64,000 nt of DNA, taken from Candidatus Gastranaerophilales bacterium. GTDB taxonomy: Bacteria; Cyanobacteriota; Vampirovibrionia; Gastranaerophilales; Gastranaerophilaceae. Below the pieces are notes generated by a model. The model was not told the DNA's origin and made no database searches. It saw only the letters and a list, made by a program, of their open reading frames with translations. Position numbers and translations under genes: made by a program. The first letter of the stretch is position 1; each line of letters begins with the position of its first letter. The stretch covers positions 1 to 64,000 of the forward strand of contig CALUUL010000001.1 in NCBI GenBank assembly GCA_944323945.1, written 5' to 3'. Positions 63,220 to 64,000 of the stretch are shown piece by piece.

Positions 63220-63249
63220 AAAAAGAGGCATTATAAATGCCTCTTTTTA
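63220..63249. terminator. Terminator of fusA
   Basis: AGAGGCATT (63224-63232) and AATGCCTCT (63236-63244) form a 9-bp stem. On the minus strand an eight-T run follows; T residues are also present on the plus side. Confidence 0.85.
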
Positions 63250-63263
63250 TTTCTTTATATCAG

Positions 63264-64000
63264 TTATGAACGAGCACCTGATTTTGAAATAATTTCTTCT
63301 TGAACATTATTTGGAACTTGTTCATACTTCAAGAATTCCATAGAGAATGTACCTCTACCTTGAGTATTAGAACGTAAGTCTGTTGCATAACCAAACATGT
63401 TACCTAATGGAACAGTTGCTCTAACAATTACATTACCTGTATTACCAATTGGTTCTTGACCTTCAATACGTCCACGACGTCTTGAAATATCACCGATAAT
63501 TGTACCTGTATATTCATCAGGAATTTCAATTTCAACCTTCATCATAGGCTCAAGAATACAAGGTCTTGCTTTCTTACAACCATCTTTGATAGCCATAGAA
63601 CCGGCAATCTTAAATGCCATTTCTGAAGAGTCAACATCGTGATATGAACCATCATAAAGTTCAACTTTAACGTCAATCATAGGATATCCGGCTAAAATAC
63701 CACCTTCAAGAGCTTCTTCCATACCTTTTCTTGCAGGTTCGATGTATTCTTTCGGAATAGCACCACCAACGATTTTGTTTTCGAATACAAAACCTTCATT
63801 TTCACCAGCTGGAGAAATTCTGATTTTAACGTGACCATATTGACCTTTACCACCTGATTGTCTAATAAATTTAGAATCTTGATCTGCATTTCCTAAGATA
63901 GTTTCTCTATATGCAACTTGTGGTTTACCAACATTAGCATCAACTTTGAATTCTCTTAAAAGACGGTCAACAATAATATCTAAGTGAAGTTCACCCATAC
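63264..64000 (-). CDS. fusA: Elongation factor G, C-terminal part (5' end outside the window)
   Basis: The visible 245 residues are domains III-V of the translocase [75 protein letters not shown] and a closing [18 protein letters not shown]. The reading frame is open to the window edge, so the start and the GTPase domain lie beyond 64000. A terminator follows. Confidence 0.96.
   Translation of the reverse strand, partial: MGELHLDIIVDRLLREFKVDANVGKPQVAYRETILGNADQDSKFIRQSGGKGQYGHVKIRISPAGENEGFVFENKIVGGAIPKEYIEPARKGMEEALEGGILAGYPMIDVKVELYDGSYHDVDSSEMAFKIAGSMAIKDGCKKARPCILEPMMKVEIEIPDEYTGTIIGDISRRRGRIEGQEPIGNTGNVIVRATVPLGNMFGYATDLRSNTQGRGTFSMEFLKYEQVPNNVQEEIISKSGARS

Larger units (their letters stand above)
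62896..63263. other. 368-bp intergenic region
   Basis: From the left it holds the structured 5' leader of the Ycf45-like gene (62920-62975), an AT-rich stretch with promoter-like runs but no clear hexamer pair, and the fusA terminator at 63220-63245. No ORF with a binding site is visible. Confidence 0.5.

Overview
The window is a low-GC (about 30 percent G+C by eye), gene-dense bacterial chromosome segment with no rRNA, tRNA, CRISPR array, insertion sequence or prophage that I can see. Gene content points to a non-photosynthetic relative of Cyanobacteria, most likely a gut-type Melainabacteria (Vampirovibrionia, order Gastranaerophilales). The evidence is a Ycf45-type AAA ATPase with an R3H domain (a cyanobacterial and plastid family), a cyanobacteria-like group 1/2 sigma factor, type IV pilus genes without photosynthesis genes, and many lineage-specific proteins. 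The placement is an inference from family resemblance, not a database result.

Layout. 1-7.3 kb: a Ski2-like helicase, then a sensor kinase / response regulator / degenerate GspE-PilB-like operon, all on the minus strand. 7.3-15.2 kb: a small exported protein, a glycine-zipper protein, tyrA, two tandem thymidylate-kinase-like genes, a DciA-like gene, a large chimeric prepilin carrying YadA-head-type repeats and an S74 intramolecular chaperone domain, and rqcP. 15.3-23.3 kb: an ABC flippase, a HEAT-like protein, ybaB-recR, a MalK/UgpC-type ATPase, a pseudo-histidine kinase, a sigma factor and a YkgJ-type cysteine-cluster protein. 23.3-30.4 kb: a cell-wall cluster murF-mraY-murD-ftsW-murG followed by folC. 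30.4-36.7 kb (minus): dnaB, a coiled-coil protein, coaD, a GAF-GGDEF diguanylate cyclase, ribD and membrane proteins. 36.7-42.2 kb (plus): mutS, a GT-C-like membrane protein and rimO. 42.1-48.6 kb (minus): a matrixin-TPR protease and the condensin operon smc-scpA-scpB. 48.8-51.3 kb (plus): pilT-recO-deoC. 51.3-56.8 kb (minus): an operon of two related membrane proteins, an atypical GH13 alpha-amylase and a small membrane protein. 57-61.3 kb: a zinc-ribbon protein, a 75-residue repetitive Ser/Gly/Cys peptide and hom-thrC-radical SAM. 61.3-64 kb (minus): the Ycf45-like ATPase and the 3' part of fusA.

The genes fall into housekeeping blocks (wall synthesis, chromosome segregation, replication, repair, threonine and tyrosine synthesis) and a surface/signalling theme. 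The signalling theme includes type IV pilus retraction (PilT), a possible cyclic-di-GMP-reading GspE-like protein, a diguanylate cyclase with an intact I-site, and a prepilin-anchored, probably trimeric, fibre-like protein. The chimeric prepilin is the most unusual gene. The repetitive 75-residue peptide with a near-perfect ribosome binding site is the second.

A recurrent pattern is a -10 element ending 6-7 nt before the start codon of genes that lack a Shine-Dalgarno sequence (dciA-like, rqcP, mutS, the diguanylate cyclase, the HEAT-like gene). This suggests that leaderless mRNAs are common here.
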